DNA from: CAZHCG01 sp046484285
Lineage (GTDB): Bacteria > Myxococcota_A > Polyangia > JAAYKL01
Direction of reading: 5' to 3'
Assembly: GCA_046484285.1 (NCBI GenBank)
Contig: JAWOBP010000117.1
Span: forward strand, 1 to 64,000
DNA length: 64,000 nt
Below the pieces are notes generated by a model. The model did no database searches. It was not told the origin of the DNA and saw only the letters and a list, made by a program, of their open reading frames with translations. Positions 17,435-26,435 of this stretch are shown piece after piece. Numbering within the stretch: position 1 is the stretch's first letter; every line of letters starts with the position of its first letter. The position numbers and the translations under genes are program-made.

Positions 17435-19150
17435 GTGGATGACACGGCAAATCGAGAACGACTGCAGCAGCTGGCGGCCGAAATCGCCGTCCGCCTGCGC
17501 GCCTGCTCCACGGTCGACGACCTGTGCGAGATGGTGGGCGCCACCTGCCACGAACTGCTCACCGACGACGCAATCGTCGTGTCCCTGTTCGATCCGGAGC
17601 TGGACGCAATCACGATCCGCAGCCACCACGGGCTCGGCGCCCTGACCGGCACGGCTCTCGAAGCGCTCGGCTCCGATCCGCGCCACATGTCCTTCAGCGT
17701 CGGGGACATGACCTCCGAGGAGCGAGCCCTGTTTTGCAGCGGAAGGCTGGAGGAGATCCAAAGCGGTATCTACGGGATGCTGACGCGCAGGGTTCCGCGA
17801 TCCGTCTGCAGCGCGGCACAACGCCTGCTGAGGGTGGAGCGCGTCTGGGCGATCGGATTCGCGCTGGACGATGTGCCCTACGGCGGAGTCACGATCCTCA
17901 GGCGGAGCCGGGAAGCGCCGCCGGAGGCTCCCTTGATCGAGCTGTTGTCGGCGATGGTGTCGCTGGCGATCCGCCAGCGCCGGGCCGAGCACGAGCGCTC
18001 TTCCTTGGAGAGGCAACTGCAGCGGGCCCAGAAGCTCGAGGCGATCGGCAAGCTCGCGGGCGGGGTGGCGCACGACTTCAACAATACGCTTCAAACGATA
18101 ATGTCTCTCTCGGAGCTGATGAAGCGCGACCTCTCTTTGGATCACCCCCACCGCGCGCACCTCGCGGAGCTGCTGGACGCCGCAGCCAGCGCCCGCAGCC
18201 TGACCAGGAGCCTGCTGGCCGTGGGGCGGCGCCAGATGCTGAAGCTCGAGCCCCTCGACCTGGGACGGCTCGCCGGCGAGGTGCGGCAGATGCTGCATCG
18301 TACCCTTCACGAAGGTATCCGCGTGGTGTGCAGGGTCCCCGAGGCGCCCGTCTGGATCCGGGGAGACCGCGCGGAGCTGGAACGCGCGATTCTCGACCTG
18401 GCGATCAACGCCCAGGACGCGATGCCAAACGGCGGCGAGCTGCGGATCGAGATAGAAAGCCACGCCGGAAAGGAACGTTCGCTGGCCCGCCTGCTCGTTG
18501 GCGATACCGGCTGCGGCATGACCCCCGAGATCGTCGAGCAGGTGTTCGATCCGTTCTTCACCACCAAGCCCTCCGACCAGGGCTCGGGGCTCGGCCTCGC
18601 CGCCGTGCACGGAATCATCGGCCAGCACGGCGGCTCGATGGAGGTGGAGAGCTTTCCGGGGCGCGGAACGTTGTTCCGGATCGAGCTGCCGTTGTCTTCC
18701 GCTCCGGGCTCGGAGGTGCGGATCGCTGCGGGCACCGCGCCCGAGCGCACCCCGGACGAAGCCGCTCGCCCTTCGGGTCGCATTCTGCTGGTGGAAGACT
18801 CCACCATAGTCCGCCGTACCATCAATCGGCTGCTCGCGAGCCGCGGCTGGGAGGTGCTGGAGGCATCCAACGGCGCAGAGGCGCTGCGAGTGTGGAAGGA
18901 CTTGGACCGACCGCCCGAGATCCTGCTGTCGGACGTCGTGATGCCGGTCATGGACGGGCTGGAGCTCGTCGAGCGCCTCAAGGCCGAGCAACCGGGGATG
19001 CCGGCGGTGCTGATGTCCGGCTACTCCACCGATCTCAGCGAGGGGGATCGGTTACCGCCCGGCGTGCGTTTCATCTCCAAGCCGTTTTCCGGCCTCGCCC
19101 TGGCCGAGCTGCTGGACGAGCTGGTCGGCGGCCCGGCGCAGCGGCGGTAG
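17435..19150 (+). CDS. hybrid sensor histidine kinase with GAF-like domain and receiver
   Basis: A 571-residue soluble signalling protein; no membrane segment is seen. Residues 10-180 look like a GAF-type sensor. The dimerisation/phosphoacceptor helix has His213 in VAHDFNN, a form typical of hybrid kinases. The ATPase domain carries the N box (NAQDAM), G1 (DTGCGM, 357-362) and G2 (GSGLGL, 383-388). The C-terminal receiver (449-571) has phosphoacceptor Asp500 (LSDVVMPVMDG) and the conserved Lys in SKPF. Phosphate can therefore pass from His to Asp within the protein, with output through an unknown phosphotransferase or partner. The GTG start at 17435 has a GGGAGAAG directly upstream, so spacing is short and the start is provisional. 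Confidence 0.88.
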   Translation: MDDTANRERLQQLAAEIAVRLRACSTVDDLCEMVGATCHELLTDDAIVVSLFDPELDAITIRSHHGLGALTGTALEALGSDPRHMSFSVGDMTSEERALFCSGRLEEIQSGIYGMLTRRVPRSVCSAAQRLLRVERVWAIGFALDDVPYGGVTILRRSREAPPEAPLIELLSAMVSLAIRQRRAEHERSSLERQLQRAQKLEAIGKLAGGVAHDFNNTLQTIMSLSELMKRDLSLDHPHRAHLAELLDAAASARSLTRSLLAVGRRQMLKLEPLDLGRLAGEVRQMLHRTLHEGIRVVCRVPEAPVWIRGDRAELERAILDLAINAQDAMPNGGELRIEIESHAGKERSLARLLVGDTGCGMTPEIVEQVFDPFFTTKPSDQGSGLGLAAVHGIIGQHGGSMEVESFPGRGTLFRIELPLSSAPGSEVRIAAGTAPERTPDEAARPSGRILLVEDSTIVRRTINRLLASRGWEVLEASNGAEALRVWKDLDRPPEILLSDVVMPVMDGLELVERLKAEQPGMPAVLMSGYSTDLSEGDRLPPGVRFISKPFSGLALAELLDELVGGPAQRR

Positions 19151-19171
19151 CGACCGCCGGCGACGCCGACC

Positions 19172-21247
19172 TCACCGCCCGCGCGAGATCCGCTCGCGCG
19201 CGTCGTCCAGCACCTCTTCCATCAGCGCCCGTGGCAGGACGCGGTACTCTTCGATCTCCAGCGCGTGGTTGGCCCGTCCCGACGAGAGCGAGCGCACGGC
19301 GGTGGCGTAGCCGAACAGCTCGCGCAGCGGCGCCTCGGCCGATATCTTCTGCGAGCCCTTGCGGAAGCGGCGCATGTGAAGCACCTTGCCCCGCCGCCTT
19401 CCCAGATCGCCCACCAAGTCGCCGATGAACTCGTCGGGCGTGGCCAGCTCGACGCGCATGATCGGCTCCAGGATCACGGGATCGGCCCGCCGGCAGGCCT
19501 CCTCGAAGCAGATCGCCGCGCAGCTCTCGAAAGCCATGTCCGAGCTGTCTACGTCGTGGAACGAGCCGTCCAGCAGCACGACACGCACGTCCACCACCGG
19601 AAAATCGGCCGAGATGCCGGCCTCCATTTTTTTGCGCACTCCGCGCTGAACCGCGGGAATGTACTCGCGCGGGATCGAGCCGCCGACGATGCTGTCGGTG
19701 AACTCGAAACCGCCGCCCGGATTCGGCTCGACGCGCATCACGGTGTGGGCGTACTGACCGCGGCCGCCGGTCTGCTTGGAGAGCTTGTGCTCGTGGCGCT
19801 GCTCGCGCGCGATCGTTTCCATGTACTCCACCGCGGGCTCGCCCAGCGCGAGCTCCACGCCGAACTCGTTGCGCAGTCGATCGGAGATCACCTCCAGGTG
19901 CAGCTCTCCCATCCCCGCGATCACGGTCTCGCCGGTGCGATCCACCTGGCGGACGGTGAACGACGGATCCTCGAGAGCCATCTTGCGCAGCGCCGAGTGC
20001 AGCTTCTCCTCTCCGCCGCGGCCCGCGGCCGCCACCGCGACGCTGATCACCGGCGTCGGCACGTTCAGAGACTCGAGCAGAATCGGCGCGTCGATCGCCG
20101 CCAGGGTGTGACCGGTGTGGGTGTGCTTCGGTCCGATCAGCGCCGCGATCTCGCCGGGTCCGAGCTTTTCCAGCTCCTCGCGCTTCTCGGCCTTGATTCG
20201 CAAAAGGCGGCTGACGCGCTCCTTCCTGCCGGTCGCGACGTTGAGCACCCGGTCCCCGGGATGCAGCGTGCCCGAGTAGGTGCGCGCGAAGGTCTGCTGA
20301 CCCACGTAGGGATCGTGAATGACCTTGAACGCCAGCGCCGAGAACGGCTCGGAGGCGCTCGGGTTGCGCCGCTGGATCTCGTCCGGATCGTCCGGCGCGC
20401 AGCCCACGACCGCGCCCTTGACCAGCGGGCTGGGCATCCAGGCGCAGATCGCGTCGAGCAGCGGCTGAATTCCGACGTTGCGATAGGCGGCGCCGGCCAG
20501 CACGGGCGTGATCACCGATCGGATCACGCATTCGCGCGTCACCTCGTGGATCAGCTCTGAGGGCACCTCCCGCTCCTCGAGGTACAGCTCGGCGAGGCGA
20601 TCGTCGTACTCGGCGAGTCGCTCGATCATCGCCTCCCGCGCGGCCACGGCCGGCTCGGCCAGCTGCCGGGGAATCTCCTCTTCGACCACGTCCCCGCCCG
20701 GAAAGCGCAGCGCCTTCATCTCGATCAGGTCGATCAACCCGTCCAGCTCTTCGCCGGAGCCGATCGGTAGCTGGTAGGCCACGGAGAAGGCTCCCAGCTG
20801 CTCGTCGAGCTGGCGCACCACGTCCTGGAAGTCGGCGCCGGGGCGGTCCATCTTGTTGACGAAGGCCAGGCGCGGCACCCGGTAGCGGTCCGCCTGGCCC
20901 CAGACCGTCTCGCTCTGGGCCTCCACGCCCCCCACCCCGCAGAAAACGGCCACGATCCCGTCCAGCACGCGCATCGAGCGCTCCACCTCGAGCGTGAAAT
21001 CGACGTGGCCGGGAGTGTCGATGATGTTGATCTGGTGGTCGAGCCAGCGGCAGGAGATCGCGGCCGAGGCGATCGTGATGCCCCGCTCCTGCTCCTGCTT
21101 CATGAAGTCCATCGTGGCCTTGCCGTCGTGCACCTCGCCCATACGGCGGGTCGTGCCGCTGTAGAACAGGATTCGCTCGGTGACGGTCGTCTTGCCCGCG
21201 TCGATGTGCGCGGCGATTCCGATGTTGCGAATGCGCTTGATGCTCAT
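19172..21247 (-). CDS. elongation factor G family GTPase (EF-G paralogue)
   Basis: A 691-residue translational GTPase. The ATG at 21247 (MSIKRIRNIG) is the family start; the frame is open further upstream but that part lacks homology. G1 is AHIDAGKTT, switch I RGITIASAA, G3 DTPGH and G4 NKMD. Domains II to V follow, including the GGRGQYA segment of domain IV. The protein lacks rpsL, rpsG and tufA as neighbours and has non-canonical residues around DFMKQEQERGIT. It may therefore be an EF-G2-like second copy rather than the main fusA, acting in translocation, ribosome recycling or a stress condition. Assignment between these is inference. Confidence 0.88.
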   Translation of the reverse strand: MSIKRIRNIGIAAHIDAGKTTVTERILFYSGTTRRMGEVHDGKATMDFMKQEQERGITIASAAISCRWLDHQINIIDTPGHVDFTLEVERSMRVLDGIVAVFCGVGGVEAQSETVWGQADRYRVPRLAFVNKMDRPGADFQDVVRQLDEQLGAFSVAYQLPIGSGEELDGLIDLIEMKALRFPGGDVVEEEIPRQLAEPAVAAREAMIERLAEYDDRLAELYLEEREVPSELIHEVTRECVIRSVITPVLAGAAYRNVGIQPLLDAICAWMPSPLVKGAVVGCAPDDPDEIQRRNPSASEPFSALAFKVIHDPYVGQQTFARTYSGTLHPGDRVLNVATGRKERVSRLLRIKAEKREELEKLGPGEIAALIGPKHTHTGHTLAAIDAPILLESLNVPTPVISVAVAAAGRGGEEKLHSALRKMALEDPSFTVRQVDRTGETVIAGMGELHLEVISDRLRNEFGVELALGEPAVEYMETIAREQRHEHKLSKQTGGRGQYAHTVMRVEPNPGGGFEFTDSIVGGSIPREYIPAVQRGVRKKMEAGISADFPVVDVRVVLLDGSFHDVDSSDMAFESCAAICFEEACRRADPVILEPIMRVELATPDEFIGDLVGDLGRRRGKVLHMRRFRKGSQKISAEAPLRELFGYATAVRSLSSGRANHALEIEEYRVLPRALMEEVLDDARERISRGR

Positions 21248-21375
21248 GATCCCGGTCCTCGTTCCCCGCGCTCTCCGTGCGAGGGGGTGGAGTGCATAGC
21301 CGAAGCGGCGTTGCTTGTCGACGAAAGAGACCAAAAAAACCGAGATTCTTTCGGCGGGCCGGATCGCGAGCCCGG

Positions 21376-22962
21376 TCAGGGCTCGGCGCCGCAGGCTGTC
21401 AGGCCGGCCTCGGCGCGGGGGTACTCGGGCGAGGTGGGCCACCAGCTCCGAATCTGGCGGTAGTCCGCTACGGCCCGCTCGCAGTCTCCCAGCCCGCGGC
21501 GGGCGTCGGCGCGGCGGCGCAGCACCTCGGCTCCGGCGTAGCCTCCGGGAAAGCGCTCCAGGTAGCGCGTCGCCGACTCGACCACGTCGCGCGGGTGCCG
21601 GCCGCGATCGTGGGCGCGTACGATGCCCAGCAGCGCCTCCTCGGCCAGCACGCCGATCGAGTCACTCGAGAGGTAGGCCGAAAACTGCTCGATCGCGGAC
21701 TCGGGACGTCCCAACTCGGTCAGCTCCAGCTGCCCGAGCGAGATCCGCGCATTGAGCGCGGACGGGCTGGTCGGGTGCTCGCGGATCACCCGGCGGTAGA
21801 TCTCGGCCGCGGCCAGGTAGCGCCCCTTGCGCCGCTCGTCGATCGCCAAGGAGATCTGGGCCTCGACGGCGGGAGCCGCGGCCTCGTCCCGCGGCTCGAT
21901 TTTCCGACCGCCAGGGGCCGTTTCCGCACCGAGCGAGCCCGGCGTCGCGGTGCTCGCGGCAGAACCGGCGGCGTGTCGTTTCCGGGCGGAACCTCCGCTC
22001 GCGGCGGAAGGCCGGCGCCGAGTCGCGGAGGCGACCTCCTCTTCGCCGTCCGGCCGCTCGCGGTCGGCTCCGTACAAAAGGCGCAGATCTCGCGCGGCCA
22101 GATCCGGCAGGGTCGGCACCGCGACCACGCCCCCCAGGCGACCGGTCTCTCCGGCGCGAACCAGGAAGCCCGGCTCGGAGGCCGGGGCGTCCGGGCCGCG
22201 CACCTCCACCACTCCGCGGATCACGCGCGTCTCGCCCGCGCCGCTGGGGCCGACCTCCACCGAGAAGATCGTGCCGTGCGTCTTCACGCTTCCCGCGGGA
22301 GTCGCCACCTCCAACGAGAAGAACTCGGGGTGCGGCCCCACCTCCGCGACCAGCACGCCGCTGCGCAGCTCGAGCCTCGCCTCGCTTTGGCCGATCAGCG
22401 CCACCTCGACGTCGGCCTCTTCGCCCAGCCAGACGCGGGTGACCGGATCGATCTCGACGAGGCGACGGCCGTCCTCGGAGCTGCGCAGCGCCAGCACGGC
22501 CGGCTCGGGATCGACCGCCCGCGGCCGGGGCTCGGCCGCCTCCCCTCTCGCCGGCGAATCCCGCTCGGGCACGGCCGGCTCGGGATCCCGATCGACCCGG
22601 CGCGCCTCGTCGTTCCCCACCACGCCGATCCAGCCGATCACCAGCGCGATCGCGGCCGCCGCGGCGAACACCACCGCGGCGACGCGCCCGGCCTTGGAGC
22701 GCCGACCCTCTTCCCGCGGGCGGGCCCGCGCCGCGGCGATCGCCATCCGCCGTTCGACCAGCGGCTCCAGGGGCGGAGGCTCGGCTTCGGCCAGCAGGGA
22801 GCTGGCTCCCCGCCACAGGGCCAGCGTGCGCCGGCAGCCCGGACACTGCTCGAAGTGCGCCTCGAGGCGACCGGCCTCGGAATGATCCAGCCGTCCTGCG
22901 ACCATCTCGGCCAGCATCTCCTCGTAGCGTTCGCAGCCGCTGTCGTGTTCGGCGGTGGTCAT
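21376..22962 (-). CDS. anti-sigma factor with zinc finger, membrane segment, FecR domain and TPR-like region
   Basis: A 528-residue predicted regulator. The cytoplasmic N-terminus has the zf-HC2 anti-sigma motif H36-x3-C40-x2-C43. One membrane helix lies at about 94-115. The periplasmic part has a FecR-like domain (LRSGVLVAEVGPHPEFFSLEVATPAGSVKTHGTIFSVEV), then an Ala/Ser-rich linker, then TPR-like helices to the end. It should hold the ECF sigma factor encoded just upstream in an inactive state and sense an envelope signal. The start ATG overlaps the sigma-factor stop (ATGA), supporting a 1:1 ratio. Combining anti-sigma, FecR and TPR in one chain resembles myxobacterial regulators. Confidence 0.85.
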   Translation of the reverse strand: MTTAEHDSGCERYEEMLAEMVAGRLDHSEAGRLEAHFEQCPGCRRTLALWRGASSLLAEAEPPPLEPLVERRMAIAAARARPREEGRRSKAGRVAAVVFAAAAAIALVIGWIGVVGNDEARRVDRDPEPAVPERDSPARGEAAEPRPRAVDPEPAVLALRSSEDGRRLVEIDPVTRVWLGEEADVEVALIGQSEARLELRSGVLVAEVGPHPEFFSLEVATPAGSVKTHGTIFSVEVGPSGAGETRVIRGVVEVRGPDAPASEPGFLVRAGETGRLGGVVAVPTLPDLAARDLRLLYGADRERPDGEEEVASATRRRPSAASGGSARKRHAAGSAASTATPGSLGAETAPGGRKIEPRDEAAAPAVEAQISLAIDERRKGRYLAAAEIYRRVIREHPTSPSALNARISLGQLELTELGRPESAIEQFSAYLSSDSIGVLAEEALLGIVRAHDRGRHPRDVVESATRYLERFPGGYAGAEVLRRRADARRGLGDCERAVADYRQIRSWWPTSPEYPRAEAGLTACGAEP

Positions 22963-23573
22963 CGGTCCAGCTCCTCGATCCGGCAAGCGGTGGTCGGATC
23001 GCGGCGCAGGCGTTCCAGCAGCTCGCGGCGGCCGTGCTGCACCCGTTTCTTGGCGGTCTCCACGCTGCAGCCGACCATCGATCCTATCTCGGACATCGTG
23101 TATCCGTAGACCGCGAACAGCACCAGGGCGATGCGCTTCTTGGGTCGAATCGCGTCCAGGTGCTGGCGCAGGCTGAGCAGCAGGCGCTCGGCCTGGGCGC
23201 GACGCTCGGGAGACTCGCTTTTCGGCGCGTTCGTTTCGGCCGGTTTTTCGGCGTTGAAGAACAGGTGGACCAGCGGCCTGCTCCGGTAGTGCTCGCGGAC
23301 CGTGTTGATCGTCACGCGGTCCAGCCAGGTGGTGAACTTGGATTCGCCGCGAAAGGTGTGGAGCCGCGAGAAGGCGCGCGAAAGCGCCATCTGGACTATG
23401 TCGTCCGCCTCGTTGCCGCCGCGGGTCGTGAGATGGACGATTCGGCGCACGCGGGTCAGAGACGAGCGGGCCAACGCCTCGCGGGCCTCGCGATCCCCGG
23501 CCGCGGCGAGGGAGACCAGAGCCTCGTCGTCGAGCGGCGAGCTGGGAACCCGGTTTTCTCCGGCGCGGTCCAT
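22959..23573 (-). CDS. ECF-type RNA polymerase sigma factor
   Basis: A 204-residue group IV sigma factor. Region 2 contains ADDIVQMALSRAFSRLHTFRGESKFTTWLDRVTINTVREHYR. Region 4 has LVLFAVYGYTMSEIGSMVGCSVETAKKRVQHGRRELL, including the helix-turn-helix for the -35 element. It directs transcription of a regulon that cannot be read from sequence but likely includes its own operon. It is coupled by a four-base overlap to the transmembrane anti-sigma gene. A predicted barrel gene on the same strand starts about 1.2 kb upstream of it and ends 118 bp before it, so it may share the pathway. Confidence 0.93.
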   Translation of the reverse strand: MDRAGENRVPSSPLDDEALVSLAAAGDREAREALARSSLTRVRRIVHLTTRGGNEADDIVQMALSRAFSRLHTFRGESKFTTWLDRVTINTVREHYRSRPLVHLFFNAEKPAETNAPKSESPERRAQAERLLLSLRQHLDAIRPKKRIALVLFAVYGYTMSEIGSMVGCSVETAKKRVQHGRRELLERLRRDPTTACRIEELDR

Positions 23574-23691
23574 CTGCGCTTTCCCTCTTTGACTCTCGAC
23601 GCGACACGAGCCGCCGTTCTCGTCTATCGACGCGCCGCGGAGCGAATCGGGGAAAAAGTAACCATTCGCTCACTGAGCCACAACTGTGGTT

Positions 23692-24756
23692 TCACATCAC
23701 TTTCAAAAGGAACGACAGCCCGGCCGAGGCCAGGGGCTGAACCGCCTCGTAGGTCAGTACGGTCGTGCCCGCGCGGGTGTAGTCGTAGGTGCTGCGGTAG
23801 ATGTCCACCCCTCCCTCGGCCCAGATCGCCAAGAAGCGCACGATCCTGACCCTCAGAAAGCCGACTGCGGTCAGCCCCGGGACTACGCGGTCCGGATCGC
23901 CCTCGATTCGCCGCTGGTCGACGCCCTCGATTCGCGTGAAGTCGATCGCCAGCCCGACCCGCGCCCCCAGCTCCACGCGCGAGAAGCCCAGCAGGCCGGC
24001 CACGCCCAGCCGCAGCGGAACCCTCCACAACTCGATCCTGTCGCCGGTGTCGGGCAGCCTGGCCCCCACGGGCTGCAAGGCGTCCACTCCGACCTCGATC
24101 TGCAAGTGGCGCCACAGCAGCGCTCCCACTGCCAGGCGTGCTCCGTGCTGCGGCTGGCCGGAGTCGCCCGGAATCGAAAACCCGTATCCGCCCCGTACCT
24201 CCATCGTGAAAAGCGGCGGGCTCCATCGCTCGGGCCCCTCGTCGTCACCCTCCAGCGGCGGGCGCTCGGAGTCCCGGATCTCCATCGCGCGCAGTCGATC
24301 GTCCGAGTCCAGCGGCTCCTCGGCGCGCGGAGCCAGCCGCTCGGCCAGCACCGAGCGCGCGATCGACGCCGCGGCGTCGTGCGCGGCGTCGCCGGCCGGC
24401 AGCGGTCGCAGCAGCACCAGCCCGGCCGGGTCGCGCGGCCGGGGAAGCACCACGAGGCTTCCGTCGCGAGCGTCCATCCACAGCACGCCTGTTCCGCTCC
24501 CGGAGGGCGCCGCGCTCCGGGCCAACTCGATCTGGTCGGCGCGTCCCTTCGGCATCAGATCCACCGAGAGGATCTCGACCTCCACCTCGTACCCGGACAG
24601 GTGAGCCCGCAGCGCCCCGGTCAAATCGGAGCAGTCGCCCGACTCCTCGGGGCACAGAACGCAGAGGGAGCGCACCAGGTCGTCGCCGAGCGCGGCGCCC
24701 GGAACAGACGCGGCCGCGACGGTGAGCAGAAAAAACGCCGATACGAGTCTTCCCAT
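23692..24756 (-). CDS. predicted outer-membrane beta-barrel protein with N-terminal periplasmic part
   Basis: A 354-residue protein. The ATG at 24756 starts a clean Sec signal (MGRLVSAFFLLTVAAASVPGAALG); an ATG at 24813 would add 19 residues in front of it. Residues 25-150 form a soluble alpha/beta segment with two Cys near the start (CVLCPEESGDC). From about 190 the chain alternates hydrophobic and polar residues in roughly eight strands (LFTMEVRGGYGFSIPG; LQIEVGVDAL; VELGARVGLAIDF) and ends in FLLKVM, which fits a small barrel. It lies upstream of the sigma/anti-sigma pair on the same strand. No specific family recognised; it could be the signal source or a target of that system. Confidence 0.65.
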   Translation of the reverse strand: MGRLVSAFFLLTVAAASVPGAALGDDLVRSLCVLCPEESGDCSDLTGALRAHLSGYEVEVEILSVDLMPKGRADQIELARSAAPSGSGTGVLWMDARDGSLVVLPRPRDPAGLVLLRPLPAGDAAHDAAASIARSVLAERLAPRAEEPLDSDDRLRAMEIRDSERPPLEGDDEGPERWSPPLFTMEVRGGYGFSIPGDSGQPQHGARLAVGALLWRHLQIEVGVDALQPVGARLPDTGDRIELWRVPLRLGVAGLLGFSRVELGARVGLAIDFTRIEGVDQRRIEGDPDRVVPGLTAVGFLRVRIVRFLAIWAEGGVDIYRSTYDYTRAGTTVLTYEAVQPLASAGLSFLLKVM

Positions 24757-24908
24757 GAGCGCCCCGCTGGCGCACATCATGCCCCAGACAACGATTAATA
24801 TCGAGCTTGGCATGGCGGGAAAATCGTGAGCCGCGTCCGAATCTCGAAAAAGACATCGGGTTGAGCAACACTTCGCTCGTCCACAGTCTGGCGCACCAAC
24901 GTTGGGGT

Positions 24909-25088
24909 TCAGGCCGCGTCGGGGAGGGTCTCCTCGTCGTCCCGGTCCGGTCGGGGCGGGGCGGCCGGGCGCGCGCGGCGAGCCAGCCTGGCGACCAGCC
25001 TGGCGGCGGCCTCGGTGGTTCCGGCGGTCTCGGCGTCCAGCAGCTCGTGGAAGCCGACGATTTCAATTACGATTTGTTTGTTGCGCAT
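24909..25088 (-). CDS. 59-residue hypothetical protein with good ribosome site
   Basis: A short gene reading MRNKQIVIEIVGFHELLD at its start and ending DEETLPDAA. AGGTGA lies six bases before the ATG. The first 18 residues are hydrophobic/charged like a beta strand, the middle is an Ala/Arg helix (TEAAARLVARLARRAR), and the end is acidic and Pro-rich. The start region is AT-richer than its surroundings. It stands alone between the barrel gene and the VWA lipoprotein. No family recognised. Support is the ribosome site and amphipathic pattern only, so a spurious frame is possible. Confidence 0.45.
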   Translation of the reverse strand: MRNKQIVIEIVGFHELLDAETAGTTEAAARLVARLARRARPAAPPRPDRDDEETLPDAA

Positions 25089-25376
25089 CTCGTCACCTCT
25101 CAGGCTTTCTCGTCAGCGGTCGGGTTTGGATGACGCAGGTTCCGTGCCAAGGAACGCCTGGCCTTTCAATAATCTGAAATGATTGAATAAAACAAATTCG
25201 GGCCGGTCGCGGACCGAGCTTCGCGGCGACAGTTTGTCGCAGGCTCGACCGCACGCGAGCACGGATGTCAGCCGGGCCTGAATGTAAAAATCTGCTTCAT
25301 CGACCATCTTTTTTCCATTTCAAAAACACAAAGGGGTTAGAATGTCGATTGGAAGATCGGCTCCAAGGAGGTCGGG
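25089..25376. other. AT-richer intergenic region with inverted repeats upstream of the VWA lipoprotein
   Basis: Contains a perfect 6-bp inverted repeat TTCAAT/ATTGAA with an 11-bp spacer (25165-25187) and a perfect hairpin GCGACA-GTT-TGTCGC (25226-25240). The T-run and A-run near 25308-25330 precede the ribosome site AAGGAGG of the VWA gene. A 64-codon open frame here on the minus strand has no ribosome site and was not called. The repeats may be operator sites. Confidence 0.4.
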
Positions 25377-26432
25377 ATGAAATATGTCGGAGTGTGGCTC
25401 TGGATTCTCGCTGTGGCGGCCGCGCTGGTCGCCTGCGAGGCGGCCGAGGATCACGAAGGATCGGGAAGCGGAGACGCCGATGCCGACGCGGATTCGGACG
25501 GCGACAGCGACTCGGACAGCGACTCGGACAGCGACTCGGACGGCGACGGCGGTATCTCGGGCGGCTGCCAGGCGATCGACCTGCTGTTCGTGGTCGACGA
25601 CTCGGGCAGCATGGCCGAGGAGCAGAGCAACCTGGGCAACAACTTTCCGGAGTTCATCGGGCTGCTCGAGGACTACATGACCCCGGCCGACACCCAGGTC
25701 GAATACCGCGTGGGAGTGACCACCACCGGCGTCACGCGGAGCTTCACCCAGATCGTGATGGGCATGAACATGCCGATGAACAGCTCCGGTCCGGACGGCG
25801 CGCTCCAGGGCCAGCAGGCCTGCAACCTGGGCGAGAACCCCTGGATCGACGGCCCGGGCGGCGCCACGGCCGCCACGCAGTTCTCCTGCATGGCAGAGGT
25901 GGGCACGACCGGCTCCGGCAGCGAGATGCCGTTCGCCGCCTTTCACCAGGCGCTGCTGGAGGATCCGGACAACCCGCTCGAAGTGCCGGCCCAGAGCGCG
26001 AGCGGCGAGACCAACGAGGGCTTCTACCGCAAGGACCAGGATTCTCTGTTGGTAGTCGTGATCATCACCGACGAGGACGACTGCTCGATTCAGAACGGCG
26101 GAGTGATGCAGGTCTCGCTCCAGGGCGGCGCCGACTGCAACGAGGAGACCAGCACCGGCCTGTACAAGCCCGAGGCGATGGTCCAGTTCCTCGACGAGCT
26201 GACCGGCGGCGGCGACGGGCGCTACGTGATCGTCGGCATCGCCGGCGGCGAGGGCGGCTGCAACGAGACCAACCTGGGCAGCGCGATCGAGGCCAAGCGG
26301 GTCAAGGAGCTGATCGAAATGGTCGGCAACTGGGGCGTGTTCGGCGACATCTGCTCCGGCGACCTGTGGACCAGCCTGGACGAGGCGTTGGGCCTCATTC
26401 AGCTGGCCTGCGACGAGTTCCCGGTAGAGTAG
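25377..26432 (+). CDS. Asp-repeat lipoprotein with von Willebrand factor A domain
   Basis: A 351-residue lipoprotein: signal with lipid Cys20 (AALVAC), an Asp-Ser/Asp-Ala linker at residues 32-58, then a VWA domain. The MIDAS motif is VVDDSGSM (about residues 70-77), and IITDEDDCS marks a later metal-site strand. Several Cys in the domain could form disulfides. VWA lipoproteins of this shape in Myxococcota are thought to mediate metal-dependent adhesion on the cell surface, but no ligand is known. AAGGAGG lies five bases before the ATG. Its stop is three bases from the convergent mutS2 stop. Confidence 0.85.
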   Translation: MKYVGVWLWILAVAAALVACEAAEDHEGSGSGDADADADSDGDSDSDSDSDSDSDGDGGISGGCQAIDLLFVVDDSGSMAEEQSNLGNNFPEFIGLLEDYMTPADTQVEYRVGVTTTGVTRSFTQIVMGMNMPMNSSGPDGALQGQQACNLGENPWIDGPGGATAATQFSCMAEVGTTGSGSEMPFAAFHQALLEDPDNPLEVPAQSASGETNEGFYRKDQDSLLVVVIITDEDDCSIQNGGVMQVSLQGGADCNEETSTGLYKPEAMVQFLDELTGGGDGRYVIVGIAGGEGGCNETNLGSAIEAKRVKELIEMVGNWGVFGDICSGDLWTSLDEALGLIQLACDEFPVE

Positions 26433-26435
26433 AAT

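Noticed and set aside
23588..23700. Terminator or promoter near the start of the sigma gene
   Set aside because: TTGACT is present but on the wrong strand for the sigma gene, and no hairpin with T-run was found.
25113..25307. A 64-codon minus-strand frame upstream of the VWA gene
   Set aside because: No ribosome site, no recognisable composition, and it covers the likely promoter region.
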